DNA from: an uncultured Clostridia bacterium
GTDB lineage: Bacteria > Bacillota > Clostridia > Oscillospirales > Acutalibacteraceae
Assembly: GCA_947584595.1 (NCBI GenBank)
Contig: CANPWP010000002.1
Span: 1 to 64,000 of the forward strand
Direction: 5' to 3'
DNA length: 64,000 nucleotides
In this document: in pieces, positions 25,874 to 33,880 of the stretch
Layout: the number at the start of each line of letters is the position of its first letter
Numbering within the stretch: the stretch's first letter is position 1
Program-made: the position numbers and the translations under genes
Notes under the pieces: generated by a model
Seen by the model: the letters and a program-made list of their open reading frames with translations, nothing else
Database searches by the model: none
Told to the model about the DNA's origin: nothing

Positions 25874-26305
25874 ATGAAAAAAATACTTGTTTTATTAGGT
25901 CCTAACCTTAATTTGGTTGGTATTCGAGAAAAGGGAATATACGGCAGTGACAGTGCGTCTGATATTAATAAAGAAATAATTGAGTATGCTAATAGTAAGG
26001 GATATGAATGTGAAATTTTTCAGTCTAATCACGAGGGTGACTTGATTGATTCTATTCATAACGCAAGAGAACAGTATGATGCCGTAATTATTAACGCAGG
26101 CGCTTTAACTCATTACAGCTACGCTTTAAGAGACGCAATTGCAGGAGTTAGTCTTCCTTTTATTGAAGTTCATATGTCCAATATTCATTCAAGGGAAGAA
26201 TTCAGACATTTGTCTGTTATAGCTCCTGTTTGCAAAGGACAAATTTGCGGATTCGGCAAAACAAGCTATTTTCTTGCAATTGAGGCATTAAAGGATATGA
26301 TTTAA
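25874..26305 (+). CDS. aroQ: Type II 3-dehydroquinate dehydratase
   Basis: Third step of the shikimate pathway, dehydrating 3-dehydroquinate. The 143-aa protein has GPNLNLVGIREKGIYG with catalytic Tyr23, QSNHEGDLIDSIH, NAGALTHYSYALRDAI and EVHMSNIHSREEFRH with the catalytic His near 101. ATG 25874 is chosen because AGGAGAG lies 7 bp upstream; the longer in-frame alternative begins inside the rpsU terminator. The stop abuts the TTG of the next gene. Confidence 0.96.
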   Translation: MKKILVLLGPNLNLVGIREKGIYGSDSASDINKEIIEYANSKGYECEIFQSNHEGDLIDSIHNAREQYDAVIINAGALTHYSYALRDAIAGVSLPFIEVHMSNIHSREEFRHLSVIAPVCKGQICGFGKTSYFLAIEALKDMI

Positions 26306-27391
26306 TTGAACGAACAACAAAAAAGAATTAATAAGATAAGAGATATTATCAGTATTGATAATGAAGCCTTGATTATTACTTCAAACTCTAATGTATATTA
26401 TTACACAGGTTTTAATAACAGCGAAGGAACGGTTGTAATAACAAAGAAACATTCTTATTTATTAGTAGATTTCAGATATATAGAAACTGCCAAAAAAACA
26501 GTAAATTCCTGTGAAGTTGTAATGTTTAATTCATTAAATGACCTTTTGTCTGAAATATTAAAAGACAATAATATTTCTCTTGTTTATACCGAAACGAAAG
26601 GTTTAACCTTTTATACTTATAACAAGCTGAAAAACTCACTGAATAAATCAAAAATTAAAATTTCAACCAATAATATTCTTGACTCAGCAATAGAAAATCA
26701 GCGAATGCTTAAATCTAAAAAAGAGATTGATTTAATGCAAAAGGCACAGGATATCACTGAAATTTCTTATAAAGAAATACTGCCTTTAATTAAACCTGGC
26801 GCAAGAGAAATAGATATTAAAAACGAGATTGAATACAAAATCAAGAAAAACGGCGGAGAGGGAGTATCCTTTGATTTAATGACCATAACAGGCAAAAAGA
26901 CGTCACTTCCTCACGGCGTTGCAGGTGATAAAGTTATCAAAAGCGGTGACTTTTTTACCTTAGATATCGGTTCAATTTATAAAGGCTATCACAGCGATAT
27001 GACAAGAACCATAGCCGTTGGTAATGTATCAGATAAGCAAAAAGAAATTTATAATATAGTTTTAAATGCACAATTAACTGCACTTGAAATGGTTAAATCG
27101 GGAATATCTTGTTCTGTTATTGACAAAAAGGCAAGAGATATAATATCAAAAGCAGGATACGGAGAATGTTTCGGCCATTCTACAGGACACGGAGTGGGAC
27201 TTGATATTCACGAGAAACCAAATGTGTCTCCAAAAGGTGACATAATTTTAAGCAAGGGGATGGTTATTACAATAGAGCCGGGTATTTATCTTGAAAATCA
27301 GTTCGGTGTACGAATTGAAGATATGGTTGCAGTGACTGATAAAGGATACTATAACTTTGCAAAACTTGATAAAGAGCTCTTAGTTTTATAA
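26306..27391 (+). CDS. pepP: Xaa-Pro aminopeptidase (M24 family)
   Basis: A cytoplasmic metallopeptidase removing N-terminal residues before proline. The 361-aa protein has a creatinase-type N domain (about 1-130) and a pita-bread catalytic domain with the dinuclear metal ligands Asp220, Asp231, His291, Glu324 and Glu338 (in LDIGS, SDMTR, HSTGHG, IEPGIY and VRIED). TTG 26306 directly follows the aroQ TAA. The pair aroQ-pepP followed by efp is a frequent Firmicutes arrangement. Confidence 0.94.
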   Translation: MNEQQKRINKIRDIISIDNEALIITSNSNVYYYTGFNNSEGTVVITKKHSYLLVDFRYIETAKKTVNSCEVVMFNSLNDLLSEILKDNNISLVYTETKGLTFYTYNKLKNSLNKSKIKISTNNILDSAIENQRMLKSKKEIDLMQKAQDITEISYKEILPLIKPGAREIDIKNEIEYKIKKNGGEGVSFDLMTITGKKTSLPHGVAGDKVIKSGDFFTLDIGSIYKGYHSDMTRTIAVGNVSDKQKEIYNIVLNAQLTALEMVKSGISCSVIDKKARDIISKAGYGECFGHSTGHGVGLDIHEKPNVSPKGDIILSKGMVITIEPGIYLENQFGVRIEDMVAVTDKGYYNFAKLDKELLVL

Positions 27392-27396
27392 AGTTC

Positions 27397-27424
27397 TTGC
27401 ATTTTTGGAAATAATATGTATAAT
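27397..27424 (+). promoter_or_regulatory. Sigma-A promoter for efp
   Basis: TTGCAT (27397-27402) and TATAAT (27419-27424), 16 bp apart, begin just after the aminopeptidase stop and give a leader of about 50 nt. Confidence 0.7.
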
Positions 27425-27479
27425 TATATAAGGATTGTATGGCAAATTAAGCTATACTAATATTTCAGGAGGTTTATTT

Positions 27480-28037
27480 ATGATATCAGCAGGTGATTTC
27501 AGAAACGGCGTTACTTTCGAGATGGACGGACAGGTTGTTTCAATTATTGAATTTCAGCATGTTAAACCCGGTAAAGGTGCTGCGTTTGTAAGAACAAAAA
27601 TAAGAAATGTTATTACAGGCGCTGTAGTTGAAAAAACTTTTAACCCAAACGATAAGTATCCGACCGCATTTATTGAAAGAAAAGATATGGAATACAGCTA
27701 CAATGACGGCGATTTGTATTACTTTATGGATACTGAAACATGGGAGCAGATCCCTATTAACAAATCAATTTTAGGCGACAGCTTTAAATTTGTTAAAGAA
27801 AATATGGTATGCAAAATTTTATCATATAAAGGAAATGTTTTCGGCGTTGAGCCGCCAAACTTTGTTGAATTAACAGTTACAAAAACCGATCCCGGATTTA
27901 AGGGTGATACTGCTACTAATGCAACAAAGCCTGCAATACTCGAAACAGGTGCAGAAATTAAAGTTCCTCTCTTTATTGACGAGGGAGAGGTTATTCAAAT
28001 TGACACACGCACAGGCGAATATATGGGCCGTGCATAA
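27480..28037 (+). CDS. efp: Elongation factor P
   Basis: Binds between the P and E sites to rescue ribosomes stalled on polyproline. The 185-aa protein has the three beta-barrel domains of EF-P; the modifiable tip is PGKGAAF with Lys32. ATG 27480 sits 8 bp after AGGAGG, while the in-frame ATG 27435 lacks an RBS. No epmA/epmB or ymfI-type modification gene is adjacent. Confidence 0.97.
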   Translation: MISAGDFRNGVTFEMDGQVVSIIEFQHVKPGKGAAFVRTKIRNVITGAVVEKTFNPNDKYPTAFIERKDMEYSYNDGDLYYFMDTETWEQIPINKSILGDSFKFVKENMVCKILSYKGNVFGVEPPNFVELTVTKTDPGFKGDTATNATKPAILETGAEIKVPLFIDEGEVIQIDTRTGEYMGRA

Positions 28038-28047
28038 GGAGTAAATT

Positions 28048-28512
28048 ATGAATTTAAATGAAAGAGTTGCTTATCTAAAAGGACTTTGCGAAGGATTAAA
28101 GCTTGATGAAAATAAAGATGAAGTTAAGGTCCTTAACGCAATTATTGACTTGCTTGACGATATGGCTTTATCTGTAACTGATATGGAAGAACTTTATGAT
28201 GATTTAAGTATGCAGGTTGATGAAATTGACGAAGATTTAGGAAATGTTGAAGAGGAACTATACGGTGACGATTATTGCGATTGCTGTGATGACGAAGATG
28301 ACTTTGACGATGAAGAAGAGCCTTTCTATGAAGTGACCTGCGGTAAATGTAATAAGACAATCTGCGTATCTGAAGATGTGTTGCTTGAGGGAGAAATTAA
28401 ATGTCCAAACTGCGGCGAGGTTTTAGAGTTTGATTTTTCAGACTTATTTGATGAAGATGCCTGCGACTGCGGTTGCTGCGACCCATCTGATGAAGAAGAT
28501 TTAATGTCTTAA
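28048..28512 (+). CDS. Acidic zinc-ribbon protein (CD1247 N-terminal domain-like)
   Basis: A 154-aa, extremely acidic protein of unknown function. The N-terminal helical segment (about 1-45, NLNERVAYLKGLCEGLKL) matches the CD1247 N-terminal domain of Clostridia as I recall it. Then come an Asp/Glu/Cys-rich linker (YCDCCDDEDD), a zinc ribbon (CGKC near 97-100, CPNCGE near 118-123) and a second Cys/Asp tail (CDCGCCD). It starts 10 bp after efp with a GGAG RBS and ends before a clear terminator, so it is probably cotranscribed with efp. Metal binding is inferred from the cysteine pairs. Confidence 0.72.
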   Translation: MNLNERVAYLKGLCEGLKLDENKDEVKVLNAIIDLLDDMALSVTDMEELYDDLSMQVDEIDEDLGNVEEELYGDDYCDCCDDEDDFDDEEEPFYEVTCGKCNKTICVSEDVLLEGEIKCPNCGEVLEFDFSDLFDEDACDCGCCDPSDEEDLMS

Positions 28513-28545
28513 GCTAACATATGGTATATTTTATAATTTAAACTT

Positions 28546-28570
28546 AAGCACCCTTAGCGGGTGCTTTTTA
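28546..28570 (+). terminator. Rho-independent terminator of the efp unit
   Basis: AAGCACCC (28546-28553) pairs with GGGTGCTT (28559-28566) over a 5-nt loop, followed by TTTTA. Confidence 0.88.
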
Positions 28571-28601
28571 TTCACTTATAAGCATCTCTCGTATAAAATA
28601 A

Positions 28602-29261
28602 ATGAGGGGTGTTTTTTTGCGATGTAAAAGAAAAAAATCAAAACTTCAAAGAAAAATCAGAAAATATATAATAATTTTATTTCTATTATTTACGGCAATA
28701 ATAGTTTTCTTCGAGTCTAAAGCAGTGCCCTTTCAGGAAAAATATGTAAAAACTCAGGCTGAAATAATATCTAATAATTCTATATCGGAAGCCGTTAATG
28801 AAGTACTTGCCGAATATAATTTTGCCTACAACGATATTTCAAACATAAATTATGATGATGACGGAAATGTTATTTCAATTGATACAAACTCTAAAAATAT
28901 CAACGTATTAAAGACGGCCATGAATGAAGCTGTTCAGGATAAACTTAAAGAAACTAATGTTGAGGTTTTAGTTCATATAGGTCTGTTTACAAATCTTTCA
29001 CTTCTCAGTAATTTCGGACCAAAAGTAAAATTTGACTTTACATTTGTAGGAAGTTTTAATTCAGAAATAGAAAGTACATTTGAATCAGCAGGACTTAACC
29101 AGACAATTCATCACATTAAATTTATTGTAAATGCCAAAATAATTACATTAGCGCCCGATTACTCTGATGCAATAGAATACACAACAGATTTTGAAATTGC
29201 TCAATCTGTAATTGTAGGGGATATACCGGCAACATACGCAAATATAGGAAAATTAAGTTGA
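28602..29261 (+). CDS. yunB: Sporulation protein YunB
   Basis: A 219-aa single-pass membrane protein: basic N terminus, one TM helix (about 24-41, IIILFLLFTAIIVFF), then an extracytoplasmic region with the YunB pattern FTNLSLLSNFGPKVKFDF and an acidic NEVLAEYNFAYNDI segment. YunB is a mother-cell sporulation protein in Bacillus; its presence is the best sign in this window that the host forms spores. GAGGGGTG lies just inside the ATG at 28602, so the TTG at 28617 is the more likely start (214 aa). It stands alone between two terminator/promoter boundaries. Confidence 0.88.
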   Translation: MRGVFLRCKRKKSKLQRKIRKYIIILFLLFTAIIVFFESKAVPFQEKYVKTQAEIISNNSISEAVNEVLAEYNFAYNDISNINYDDDGNVISIDTNSKNINVLKTAMNEAVQDKLKETNVEVLVHIGLFTNLSLLSNFGPKVKFDFTFVGSFNSEIESTFESAGLNQTIHHIKFIVNAKIITLAPDYSDAIEYTTDFEIAQSVIVGDIPATYANIGKLS

Positions 29262-29287
29262 TTTTTGTTTTTTGACCACAATATGTA

Positions 29288-29316
29288 TTGATTATAAAGT
29301 TTTTTTGTGTTATTAT
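29288..29316 (+). promoter_or_regulatory. Probable sigma-A promoter for miaB-ylbF-mutSL
   Basis: TTGATT (29288-29293) and TATTAT (29311-29316), 17 bp apart, in the short gap before miaB. Confidence 0.6.
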
Positions 29317-29346
29317 ATTCTATATAATTTATAAGGGGATACTATA

Positions 29347-30759
29347 TTGTCTGATAAAATAAATTCAACTGATAAAATTTCAATTAAACAGTTTGAATAT
29401 ATGAATTTGATTTCCGAAATTATGGAAATCAGAAAAAGAGGGGATAAACCTCTTGCATTTATTCACACATACGGCTGTCAGCAAAATGTTTCGGACAGCG
29501 AAAAAATCAAAGGTATGTTAAAAAAATCCGGTTTTGATTTTACCGATGATGTAAACGAAGCAGACTTTATATTGTTTAATACCTGTGCAGTAAGAGAACA
29601 TGCCGAAGACAGAGTCTTTGGAAATGTAGGAGCCTTAAAATCCTTAAAAAGAAAACATCCAGAAATTATGATTGCTCTTTGCGGCTGTATGATGGAACAG
29701 GAGCATATTGCAAATAAAATTTACAAGAGTTTTCCGTTTGTAGGTCTTGTATTCGGAACTCACGCTTTGCACAGTTTTCCCGAACTTTTATATAACAGCT
29801 TAGTAAGCGGCAAAAGAATTTTTGAAAGAGGATATGACGATAAAAAGATTTATGAGGGTATTCCCATAAAGCGTGACGGCAGCTTTAAAGGCTGGCTTCC
29901 GATTATGTACGGCTGTGATAATTTCTGTACATACTGTATTGTTCCATATGTAAGAGGACGGGAGAGAAGCAGAGAAAAAGAACTTATTATTCGTGAAGCA
30001 AAAGAGATGATATTAAACGGATATAAGGATATTACACTTTTAGGACAGAATGTAAACTCTTACGGTAAAAACCTTGAAAATAAAATAACCTTTGCAGAAC
30101 TTTTAAAAGAAATTGATTCAATCGACGGTGAATATTGGCTTAGGTTTATGACATCTCATCCAAAGGACTGTTCAAAAGAGCTTATTGATACCATTGCAAA
30201 CGGTAAACATATCAGTACGCATCTGCATTTGCCTTTTCAGTCAGGTTCAGACAGAATTCTAAAACAAATGAACCGTCATTATGACAGAAAAAAGTATCTT
30301 GAAATTGTGAATTATGCAAAAGAAAAAATACCCGGATTATCTCTTACAAGTGATATAATTGTCGGTTTTCCCGGAGAAACCTACGAAGATTTCAAAGAAA
30401 CAATTTCGCTTATAAAAGAAGTAGAATTTACATCATTGTTTACTTTTATTTACTCACCAAGAGTGGGAACTCCTGCTGCCAAAATGGATGACCCTGTTCC
30501 TTATGAAGAAAAATCAAAATGGTTCAAAGAACTTCTTGCCGTTCAGGAAGAAATTGCGGCAAAACGCTGTGCTTCAATGGTCGGAACAACTCAAAAGGTA
30601 TTAATTGAAGGTAAAAAAGAAAAATCAAACGAATTAAACGGCAGAACCTCAGGCAATATAATTGTAGAACTTGACGGAAGTGAAGATTTAATCGGAACTT
30701 TCCAAAATGTTGAAATAACAAAAGCAAGAAATTGGATTTTAAAAGGGAAATTGGTATAA
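29347..30759 (+). CDS. miaB: tRNA-2-methylthio-N6-dimethylallyladenosine synthase MiaB
   Basis: Adds the methylthio group at position 2 of i6A37 in tRNAs reading UNN codons. The 470-aa protein has an N-terminal MTTase domain with three auxiliary-cluster cysteines (Cys44 in YGCQQN, another in NTCAVREH, another in CGCMMEQE), the radical SAM cluster Cys190, Cys194, Cys197 (GCDNFCTYC) and a C-terminal TRAM domain (about 405-470). TTG start with AAGGGGA upstream. miaA, which makes its substrate, lies at the end of the same gene run. Confidence 0.96.
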   Translation: MSDKINSTDKISIKQFEYMNLISEIMEIRKRGDKPLAFIHTYGCQQNVSDSEKIKGMLKKSGFDFTDDVNEADFILFNTCAVREHAEDRVFGNVGALKSLKRKHPEIMIALCGCMMEQEHIANKIYKSFPFVGLVFGTHALHSFPELLYNSLVSGKRIFERGYDDKKIYEGIPIKRDGSFKGWLPIMYGCDNFCTYCIVPYVRGRERSREKELIIREAKEMILNGYKDITLLGQNVNSYGKNLENKITFAELLKEIDSIDGEYWLRFMTSHPKDCSKELIDTIANGKHISTHLHLPFQSGSDRILKQMNRHYDRKKYLEIVNYAKEKIPGLSLTSDIIVGFPGETYEDFKETISLIKEVEFTSLFTFIYSPRVGTPAAKMDDPVPYEEKSKWFKELLAVQEEIAAKRCASMVGTTQKVLIEGKKEKSNELNGRTSGNIIVELDGSEDLIGTFQNVEITKARNWILKGKLV

Positions 30760-30800
30760 CATTAATCGAAAATTACTATAACAACAAAGGAGTATTAAAA

Positions 30801-31205
30801 ATGGATATTATAGAGAAAGCAAGAGAATTAGGTAAACTTATTCAGCAGGAAGAAACATATATTAAGCTTCACGAAGCTCAGGAAAAGGCTGACGCTGATA
30901 CAGAACTTCAGGATTTAATTGGCGAATTTAATCTTAAAAGAATTTCTATTAACAATGAGGCTTCAAAAACCGAAAAAGACCAGGAAAAATTGCAGGCTTT
31001 AAATCAGGAAATGAGAGCCGTGTATGCAAAAATTATGCAAAATGAAAATATGATAGCTTACAACGAAGCAAAAGATAAATTTGACATAATTGCAAACAGA
31101 GTTACTGCTATCGTTAATAACTCCATAAACGGAGAAGACCCCGAAACAACAGATTTTAGCGCAGGATGCAGCGGAAGCTGTTCAACCTGCGGAGGATGTC
31201 ACTGA
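30801..31205 (+). CDS. YlbF/YmcA family regulator
   Basis: A 134-aa helical protein of the YlbF/YmcA (Com_YlbF) family, which in Bacillus forms a complex acting with RNase Y and affecting competence, biofilm and sporulation. The body is a long alpha-hairpin (ARELGKLIQQEETYIKLHEAQEKADAD split over helices), and the tail is Cys-rich, CSGSCSTCGGC, possibly the iron-sulfur ligands described for the Y-complex. ATG 30801 follows AAAGGAG; the in-frame ATG 30732 lies inside miaB. Position between miaB and mutS matches ymcA. Confidence 0.88.
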   Translation: MDIIEKARELGKLIQQEETYIKLHEAQEKADADTELQDLIGEFNLKRISINNEASKTEKDQEKLQALNQEMRAVYAKIMQNENMIAYNEAKDKFDIIANRVTAIVNNSINGEDPETTDFSAGCSGSCSTCGGCH

Positions 31206-31244
31206 TAACCAATAAGATATTTAATTAAATGGGAAGTGGAAAAT

Positions 31245-33851
31245 ATGGCGGAATTATCTCCGATGATGAAGCAATATTTTAATATAAAAAATGAAAATAA
31301 AGACAGTATATTGTTTTTCCGTCTTGGAGATTTTTATGAAATGTTCTATGAGGACGCAAAAATTGCATCAAAAGAGCTTGAATTAACACTTACGGGCAAG
31401 GACTGCGGTCAGGATGAAAGAGCGCCTATGTGCGGCGTCCCTTTTCACAGCTGTGAGGGATATATTGCTAAGCTTGTTTCAAAAGGATATAAGGTCGCAA
31501 TTTGCGAACAGGTTGAAGACCCTGCAACCGCCAAAGGTATTGTTAAAAGAGATATAATCCGTGTAATTACGCCCGGAACTGTTATTGAGGGCAATATGCT
31601 TGATGAAAGCCAAAACAATTATATTTGCTGTGCTTATTCGGATAATAATAAAATAGGTTTATGCTTTTGTGATATTTCCACAGGTCAGCTTTACTGCACA
31701 TATCTTTCGGGCAAGGAAACAGAGGATAAACTCAAAAACTTTTTAACAAGCTATAATCCCAAAGAAATTCTTGTCGGCGGAGATATTGTTAAAATAAAAG
31801 GTCTTGATGTTTTTATCAAGGATAAATTGTCATCAGGAGTTGAAATGCTGTCCGACGATGAATTTGCTCTGCTTACCTGTAAAGATACTGTTGTAAAGCA
31901 GTTTGGTGACGAAAGCAAAAAGATAATAGACGATAATGAGCTTGTTTCTGCATTGGGTGCATTAATTAACTATTTAAAATACACTCAAAAAACAGGTTTA
32001 GAGAGAATTTCACATATTGAAATTTTTTCAGAAAGCCAATATATGAAGCTTGATTATAATACTCAAAGAAACCTGGAACTGACTTCTACAATGAGAAGCA
32101 AAGAAAAAAGAGGTTCACTGCTTTGGGTTTTAGACCAGACTAAAACTGCTATGGGTAAAAGGTTGATCCGTTCATGGATTGAACAGCCATTGATGAATTT
32201 AACAATGATTTTGAACCGACAGAATGCAGTGTCTGAATTAGTTAATGATACAGTTTTAAGATTAGAGCTTACTACTTCATTAGTAGGCGTTTTTGATATT
32301 GAGAGACTGATGACGAAAATTGTTTACGGTTCTGCAAATGCAAGAGAACTAAGGTCACTTGCAGGCGCATTAGAAAGATTACCTCGTATTTCTCAGCAAT
32401 TAAGCGGTGTAAAATCAAAGCTTTTAAACTCTTATTATAACAATTTAGATACCTTGGAAGATATTTATTCTTTAATTGATGAAGCAATAGTTGAAGAACC
32501 TCCTTTTTCCGTAAGAGAAGGCGGAATGATTAAAGAAGGATATAACGAAGAGCTTGATAATGTAAGCAATGATATGAACAATTCAACAGACTTGCTTGCA
32601 GAAATTGAGAACCAACAGCGTGAATTAACAGGCATACCAAAGCTTAAAGTCGGCTATAACAGAGTATTCGGTTATTTTATAGAGGTATCTAATTCATTTA
32701 AAGACAAGGTTCCCGATAATTATGTCAGAAAGCAAACCCTGACTAATTGTGAAAGATATATTATCGATGATTTAAAAAGGCTTGAGGGAAGAATCCTCGG
32801 TGCAAAAGACAGGGCTATGGCTCTTGAGTACTCACTGTTTGACGGTATAAGGAAAAAGGTTGCAGAAAACCTTGACAGAATCCAGAAATCAGCTCAGGCT
32901 ATTGCAAACTTAGATGTTTTATGTTCGCTTGCAAATGTTGCATCTGATAACAGATATACACGTCCTGAGGTTAATTTGTCTAATACCATTATACTTAAGG
33001 ACAGCAGACACCCAGTTGTGGAAAATTTGCTTTCAGATATTCCTTTTGTTCCAAATGACGTTTACCTCGACAACGAATGTAACAGAGTTGCGATAATTAC
33101 AGGTCCTAATATGGCGGGTAAATCTACATATATGAGACAAATTGCCCTTATTGTACTTATGGCTCAGATTGGTTCGTTTGTTCCGGCATCTTCCGCTCAG
33201 ATAGGTATTGTCGACAGTATTTTTACAAGAGTCGGTGCATCTGACGATTTAGCGTCAGGCCAGTCTACATTTATGGTAGAAATGAGCGAAGTAGCCCATA
33301 TCGTAAAAAATGCAACAGATAAAAGCTTGCTTATATTAGATGAAATCGGCAGAGGAACATCTACTTTTGACGGTATGAGTATTGCAAGAGCTGTGCTTGA
33401 ATATGTTGCGGATAAGAAAACGCTTGGTTCAAAAGCATTATTTGCAACTCATTACCATGAGCTTACTGTTATGGAACAACTGCTGGACGGAGTTAAAAAC
33501 TATAATATTGCAGTTAAAAAGAGGGGAGACGATATTACTTTTCTAAGAAGGATAGTCCCCGGCGGAGCTGATGACAGCTACGGTATTGAAGTTGCAAAAT
33601 TAGCTGGCTTGCCTGAATGGATTATAAAAAGAGCTAAACAAATTTTAAAAGAGCTTGAAGCAGGCAATAAAAACAATAATTCTGAAAAACTTTTAAATGT
33701 ACCTGAAAACGAATCTCCTGAAGATATGCAGTTGAGCTTAATTCCAAATTCAGCCAATGCCATTACGGAAAAGCTGAAAAACGTTGATTTAAACACATTA
33801 ACGCCTATTGAAGCTATGAATTTACTTTATGAACTTAAAAATTTAGTTTAA
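31245..33851 (+). CDS. mutS: DNA mismatch repair protein MutS
   Basis: Recognises mismatches and small loops and recruits MutL. The 868-aa protein has the mismatch-reading Phe30-x-Glu32 (GDFYEMF), connector, lever and clamp domains, Walker A GPNMAGKST (from 620) and Walker B with DEIGRGTSTFDG. The C terminus lacks an obvious extended tetramerisation tail. ATG 31245 is 8 bp after GGGAAG; GTG 31236 overlaps that RBS. mutL follows by 29 bp. Confidence 0.97.
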   Translation: MAELSPMMKQYFNIKNENKDSILFFRLGDFYEMFYEDAKIASKELELTLTGKDCGQDERAPMCGVPFHSCEGYIAKLVSKGYKVAICEQVEDPATAKGIVKRDIIRVITPGTVIEGNMLDESQNNYICCAYSDNNKIGLCFCDISTGQLYCTYLSGKETEDKLKNFLTSYNPKEILVGGDIVKIKGLDVFIKDKLSSGVEMLSDDEFALLTCKDTVVKQFGDESKKIIDDNELVSALGALINYLKYTQKTGLERISHIEIFSESQYMKLDYNTQRNLELTSTMRSKEKRGSLLWVLDQTKTAMGKRLIRSWIEQPLMNLTMILNRQNAVSELVNDTVLRLELTTSLVGVFDIERLMTKIVYGSANARELRSLAGALERLPRISQQLSGVKSKLLNSYYNNLDTLEDIYSLIDEAIVEEPPFSVREGGMIKEGYNEELDNVSNDMNNSTDLLAEIENQQRELTGIPKLKVGYNRVFGYFIEVSNSFKDKVPDNYVRKQTLTNCERYIIDDLKRLEGRILGAKDRAMALEYSLFDGIRKKVAENLDRIQKSAQAIANLDVLCSLANVASDNRYTRPEVNLSNTIILKDSRHPVVENLLSDIPFVPNDVYLDNECNRVAIITGPNMAGKSTYMRQIALIVLMAQIGSFVPASSAQIGIVDSIFTRVGASDDLASGQSTFMVEMSEVAHIVKNATDKSLLILDEIGRGTSTFDGMSIARAVLEYVADKKTLGSKALFATHYHELTVMEQLLDGVKNYNIAVKKRGDDITFLRRIVPGGADDSYGIEVAKLAGLPEWIIKRAKQILKELEAGNKNNNSEKLLNVPENESPEDMQLSLIPNSANAITEKLKNVDLNTLTPIEAMNLLYELKNLV

Positions 33852-33880
33852 TTTATTAAATCTGAAAGGCGGTGACGCTA

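Noticed and set aside
28571-28601. Sigma-E type sporulation promoter before yunB
   Set aside because: CGTATAAAAT resembles a sigma-E -10, but no matching -35 was found at the right distance, so I do not list it as a feature.
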